Assembly: GCA_017577925.1 (NCBI GenBank)
Contig: PKQU01000099.1
Coordinates: 1-7,474, forward strand
Source of the DNA: Bacillota bacterium
Lineage (GTDB): Bacteria > Bacillota > Bacilli > Calditerricolales > Calditerricolaceae
Length of the DNA: 7,474 nt
Reading direction: 5' to 3'
The notes below the pieces were generated by a model. That model ran no database searches, was not told the origin of the DNA, and was given only the letters and a program-made list of their open reading frames with translations. Each line of letters begins with the position of its first letter. Positions within the stretch are counted from its first letter, which is position 1. Positions 6,358 to 7,474 of the stretch are shown here, one piece after another. The translations under genes and the position numbers were made by a program.

Positions 6358-6807
6358 ATGCGCCGCAAAGCCCACGTGGCCATCCATGTGCAGAACCTGG
6401 AGGCGTCGCTTGCCTTCTATCGCCGCCTCTTCGGTGTCGAGCCCGCCAAGGTGCGGCCGGGATACGCCAAGTTTGACCTGGAAGACCCACTGCTCAACTT
6501 TACGCTTAACGAAGGCGGTGACGTCCGTGGCAGCATCAGCCACTTCGGCATCCAGGTGCGGTCCACAGAGGAAGTGCTGGCAGCCAAGGCCCGCCTTACC
6601 GAAGCAGGGCTCAAGGTTCGAGAGGAAATGGACACGGTATGCTGCTATGCGCGCCAGGACAAAATCTGGGTGACCAGCCCGGACGGTCATGAGTGGGAAG
6701 TGTTTGTGGTGAAGGGTGACGCCGATACCTGCTGCGAGGGATCTGCATCTACCTGCTGCGCGGTAGAAAACGTGGGCGCGAAGGACGCCTCGTCGCCCTG
6801 CTGCTAA
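6358..6807 (+). CDS. arsI: ArsI C-As lyase (ArsI/CadI family, VOC fold) with cysteine-rich tail
   Basis: A 149-residue vicinal-oxygen-chelate protein. ArsI is a cytoplasmic Fe(II)-dependent dioxygenase that breaks the carbon-arsenic bond of trivalent methyl- or aromatic arsenicals, yielding arsenite. I chose ATG 6358 because GGGAGGG lies 6 nt upstream; an in-frame TTG at 6340 lies inside operator O2 and lacks a site. The two betaalphabetabetabeta units are clear: AHVAIHVQNLEASLAFY (5-21) and SHFGIQV (61-67). Metal ligands fit His6, His62 and Glu114. The arsenic-binding vicinal pair is Cys95-Cys96 in DTVCCYARQDKIWVTSPDG. Beyond the fold (about 119 onward) a tail carries three further Cys-Cys pairs: 125-126, 133-134 and 148-149. 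It is first in an operon with arsR. The cadmium-induced CadI protein is a relative, but the CC pair in this context and the ArsR partner favour ArsI. Confidence 0.9.
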   Translation: MRRKAHVAIHVQNLEASLAFYRRLFGVEPAKVRPGYAKFDLEDPLLNFTLNEGGDVRGSISHFGIQVRSTEEVLAAKARLTEAGLKVREEMDTVCCYARQDKIWVTSPDGHEWEVFVVKGDADTCCEGSASTCCAVENVGAKDASSPCC

Positions 6808-6885
6808 CGTTTTGTTTTCCAAACCCGTATAAAACCGGTCGTATGCCATAGGCGTAGTTGGCGTGAGGCTTAAGTCAAGGATGTG

Positions 6886-7260
6886 ATGGACGTGACCTTT
6901 TCCATCGACGAGCTGTCCAAAGTCGCCCATGCGCTCAGCGATCCCTTGCGCGTTCGCATTCTCGACCTGGTGGCGAGGGGGCGAACGGCGATCGACGCGC
7001 CGTCCCCCGTCTCCTGCTGTCCGGACGGGGTGTGCGTGTGCGAGATCCAAGAGGCGCTTGATCTGGCGCAGTCCAAGGTTTCGTACCATCTGCGCGAACT
7101 GCGGGAAGCGGGGCTTGTTCACGAACAGCGCATCGGCAAGTGGAACTTTTATGCGCTGAACGCTCCGGTACTGAAAGCCTTTTTGGAAACCCTGGAGGAG
7201 CGGTACCTGGCGCCATACGAAAACACGGAAAGGAATGGCAAAAAAGGGGAACCGGCATGA
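6886..7260 (+). CDS. arsR: ArsR/SmtB family arsenic-responsive repressor
   Basis: A winged-helix repressor of 124 residues that would bind operators upstream of arsI and release them on binding trivalent arsenic or antimony. The dimerisation and N-terminal helices read LSKVAHALSDPLRVRILDLV (10-29). The metalloid site is CVCEIQEAL (50-58), equivalent to the CVC of the classical ELCVCDLC motif. The recognition helix is LAQSKVSYHLRELREAGLV (60-78), followed by the wing EQRIGKWNFYAL (80-91). An additional Cys44-Cys45 pair precedes the CVC. The gene lies 78 bases after arsI without a terminator or convincing promoter between, so the two are probably cotranscribed. The start is uncertain: AAGGA (6877-6881) is 4 nt from ATG 6886, 1 nt from GTG 6883 and 10 nt from GTG 6892, and all are in frame. 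I list the ATG. Confidence 0.93.
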   Translation: MDVTFSIDELSKVAHALSDPLRVRILDLVARGRTAIDAPSPVSCCPDGVCVCEIQEALDLAQSKVSYHLRELREAGLVHEQRIGKWNFYALNAPVLKAFLETLEERYLAPYENTERNGKKGEPA

Positions 7261-7265
7261 AAGGA

Positions 7266-7305
7266 AAAGCCCTTGGCATCGCCGTACCGGCAAGCCAAGG
7301 GCTTT
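7266..7305. terminator. Bidirectional terminator between convergent arsR and arsC
   Basis: A perfect 12-bp inverted repeat (AAAGCCCTTGGC at 7266-7277, GCCAAGGGCTTT at 7294-7305), with a smaller GCCG/CGGC stem inside the loop (7281-7291). The A-rich left flank and T-ending right flank supply a T-run in either direction. It begins 6 bases after the arsR stop and ends 26 bases before the arsC stop, so it serves both converging genes. Confidence 0.88.
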
Positions 7306-7330
7306 CATTTGCCTGCGCCCGGTTCGGGCA

Positions 7331-7474
7331 TCACGCGCAGCCCCTCTCTTCGAGTTCCTCGGCGAAGCGCTTAATGCGCGCTTCGATTTCGTCGCGCACG
7401 CGCCGGAAGACCGCCAGGCGTTCTTCTTCGGTGCCCGTCGCTTTGGCCGGATCGTCGAACCCCCAGTGCTCGCG
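7331..7474 (-). CDS. arsC: Arsenate reductase ArsC, thioredoxin-coupled type (C-terminal 47 residues only)
   Basis: An open minus-strand frame enters from the right edge and ends at a TGA at 7331-7333. The 47 visible residues begin REHWGFDDPAKATGTEEE and continue into VFRRVRDEIEARIKRFAEE. This closely resembles the C-terminus of Bacillus subtilis ArsC (REHWGFDDPARAQGTEEE and RVRDEIGNRLKEFAE, as I recall it), a low-molecular-weight phosphatase-fold enzyme that reduces arsenate to arsenite using a cysteine cascade and thioredoxin. The P-loop CxxxxxR and the redox Cys pair lie outside the window and cannot be checked. The extra end LEERGCA adds a Cys two residues before the stop. The gene converges on arsR and is therefore in a separate transcript from arsI-arsR, perhaps with an arsenite efflux gene further right. 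Confidence 0.92.
   Translation of the reverse strand, partial: REHWGFDDPAKATGTEEERLAVFRRVRDEIEARIKRFAEELEERGCA

Noticed and set aside
6828..6833. TATAAA as a separate arsR promoter
   Set aside because: No acceptable -35 lies 16-18 bases upstream and no ATCAA-type operator is nearby; readthrough from arsI is simpler.
6337..7308. Minus-strand 323-codon frame opposite arsI and arsR
   Set aside because: It crosses the terminator and both recognised genes, and has no ribosome binding site or motif of its own.

Overview
The window looks like chromosomal DNA of a high-GC member of the Bacillota, possibly a thermophilic Bacillales lineage. The basis is strong GGAGG-type ribosome binding sites, frequent GTG starts, a moxR-DUF58-transglutaminase operon of the type seen in Bacillus, and a thioredoxin-coupled ArsC whose C-terminus closely resembles the Bacillus enzyme. 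The taxonomic call is an inference from memory of these families. No rRNA, tRNA, insertion sequence or CRISPR array is visible.

Left part (1-4350, minus strand): a tightly packed three-gene operon read right to left. It encodes a MoxR-family AAA+ ATPase (3301-4284), a DUF58 membrane-anchored protein (1995-3296) and a large polytopic membrane protein with an extracytoplasmic transglutaminase-like domain (starts at 2008 and runs off the left edge). The genes are 4 nt apart or overlap by 14 nt, and each start has a good ribosome binding site, so translational coupling is likely. An AT-rich promoter region with a perfect inverted repeat precedes the operon.

Middle (4352-6226, minus strand): a single phoX-type secreted alkaline phosphatase gene with a Tat signal peptide, ended by a rho-independent terminator (4352-4381). 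Upstream lie TT-initial hexamers at an exact 11-bp period, reminiscent of Bacillus PhoP boxes. The 100 bases between the phoX stop and its terminator hold nothing I can identify.

Right part (6286-7474): an arsenic locus. On the plus strand a promoter with two identical ATCAA-N6-TTGAT operators drives arsI (C-As lyase, with an unusual cysteine-rich tail) and then arsR (ArsR/SmtB repressor). A bidirectional terminator separates arsR from the convergent 3' end of arsC (arsenate reductase, minus strand), which runs off the right edge. Together these suggest a two-armed arsenic resistance island handling both methylated or aromatic arsenicals (ArsI) and arsenate (ArsC). The efflux pump needed to complete the pathway is not in the window and may lie to the right. 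The 235-bp region between phoX and arsI is a divergent control region placing a phosphate-scavenging gene next to arsenic defence.
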